From NCBI GenBank assembly GCA_017630215.1, contig JAGBVR010000010.1, forward strand, positions 62,001 through 126,000: a stretch of DNA of 64,000 nt, in the 5' to 3' direction. Of this stretch, positions 63,219 to 64,000 are shown piece by piece. Each line of letters begins with the position of its first letter. The first letter of the stretch is position 1. The stretch is from Bacteroidales bacterium (lineage in GTDB: Bacteria; Bacteroidota; Bacteroidia; Bacteroidales; UBA932). The notes under the pieces are model-generated. The model ran no database searches. It was given only the letters and a program-made list of their open reading frames with translations, and was not told the origin of the DNA. The position numbers were made by a program, and so were the translations under genes.

Positions 63219-64000
63219 ATGAAGAGATTTGTTTTTGCGTTGATTATGTCGGCTCTTGCTCTGCAGGGCTGCGAGACGAGGTTCGAGCTGAAAGGTATGT
63301 CAGAGAATCCGAAGATATATGTTTATGGCATTGCCGGGATGTCAGATACGACTTCTTTCAGAGTGTGCAAAACTGTTCCTGTTTCTGGTATGAGTGATCC
63401 TTCTGCTTCCAGAGAGGTGTCTTCGATTGAGCTGACTGTGGATGGAAAGGCTGTTACCTTGACGAAGGCTGATGCTGATACTCCTGGTGTTCCGAAGGGT
63501 TATTGGTGGACTGCTGAGGATATTCCTGGAGGGTCTGAGGTTGTGTTGAGAGCTTCTGCTGATGGGGCGGAAGATGTATCATCGGTTTTCCATATGCCTG
63601 AAGAGATGCCTGCATTCGAGGTTATCTATACTTCTGCTCCAGCGTTCAAGTTCACATTTGAGGATGACGGCAGCACCGAAGATTGTTATGCGATAATGGT
63701 GTATGGTGAGTGTACGAGAGTGAAGGATGGCGAGACAACTGTTTATGTTCGTGCGTGTGATCCGTATGAACCTGACGAGGATTTCGGAATGGAGACAAGG
63801 AAGGATTATCTTGACGTCGATATAAATAACGGAACTGCGAGACTGTGGTCTGATGCGGAGTTTAATGGTCAGGAGGTAAGTCTCAGTCTTGAGGTGTGGA
63901 CGTATTTTGATGGCATACATAATTCAAAATATGATGAGGTCAGGGAGAGATATAAGGCGGTGATATACCGTTTGAGTCCGGAGTTCTTTAAGTATGCAGA
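63219..64000 (+). CDS. DUF4249-family lipoprotein (3' end outside window)
   Basis: Starts with ATG at 63219, 6 nt after the receptor stop, and remains open to the window edge (260 codons). Signal peptide with lipobox ALQGC (Cys18). VSSIELTVDGKAVTLTKAD, GYWWTAEDIPGGSEV and CYAIMVYGECTRVKDGE match the DUF4249 beta-sandwich lipoproteins that accompany TonB-dependent receptors. Confidence 0.8.
   Translation, partial: MKRFVFALIMSALALQGCETRFELKGMSENPKIYVYGIAGMSDTTSFRVCKTVPVSGMSDPSASREVSSIELTVDGKAVTLTKADADTPGVPKGYWWTAEDIPGGSEVVLRASADGAEDVSSVFHMPEEMPAFEVIYTSAPAFKFTFEDDGSTEDCYAIMVYGECTRVKDGETTVYVRACDPYEPDEDFGMETRKDYLDVDINNGTARLWSDAEFNGQEVSLSLEVWTYFDGIHNSKYDEVRERYKAVIYRLSPEFFKYA

Overview
The window is a chromosomal stretch from a member of the Bacteroidales (Bacteroidetes). 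Many genes are preceded by the phylum's characteristic -7 element TAnnTTTG, several with a TTTG -33 box about 20-22 bases upstream. Shine-Dalgarno sequences are mostly weak or absent. The gene content (TonB-dependent receptor with a DUF4249 lipoprotein, propeller lipoproteins, a VirE-N/DUF3987 mobile-element protein) fits the same phylum. Genus cannot be fixed from the sequence.

1-23.5 kb is housekeeping chromosome: an acyltransferase (partial), queA, an XRE regulator, pyrD-cinA, an EamA transporter, a long leftward operon (valS, YbgC-type thioesterase, tatA, tatC, an ABC-F ATPase, an RlmB-type methyltransferase, an M19 dipeptidase), then DUF3467, a KdsC-type phosphatase, SDR, ALDH, a secreted protein, maf with a PHP-type phosphatase, glutaminase and a secreted hydrolase. 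It is interrupted at 20.3-20.9 kb by a GC-rich, hairpin-forming tandem repeat.

23.6-50.6 kb is an accessory island. It holds a PD-(D/E)XK nuclease gene behind an ATPase fragment, a HepT/MntA toxin-antitoxin pair, and an unrecognised co-directional cluster (methyltransferase, small SF1 helicase, 801-residue protein, DUF1848 protein with a CX3CX2C motif, two tiny membrane proteins, and a SnoaL-like gene broken by one in-frame TGA). Next come two recombination-site modules sharing a 14-bp core, each with 10-11 bp repeat pairs on both sides and enclosing a WG-repeat gene; a tyrosine integrase element; and an IetAS-like AAA ATPase/subtilisin defence pair. A block of phage-flavoured genes follows (three members of one DUF6266-like family, holin-like and spanin-like proteins).

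The most unusual object is 49.0-50.57 kb: about 1.55 kb without a credible protein, GC-rich and packed with long perfect hairpins and long-range pairings, ending in a terminator-like hairpin. Its last ~136 nt recur in a second, shorter GC-rich region at 26.6-27.0 kb with the same fold and compensating changes. I read these as two members of a family of large structured non-coding RNAs with a shared 3' domain and different 5' bodies.

50.6-64 kb returns to chromosomal genes for the envelope: an acyltransferase and methyltransferase, a protein joining an ECF sigma factor to a transmembrane segment and an outer-membrane-type beta-barrel, a lipoprotein serpin, a membrane TPR/HTH regulator, a propeller lipoprotein, a retropepsin/PDZ lipoprotein, a TonB-dependent receptor and the start of a DUF4249 lipoprotein that runs off the window.
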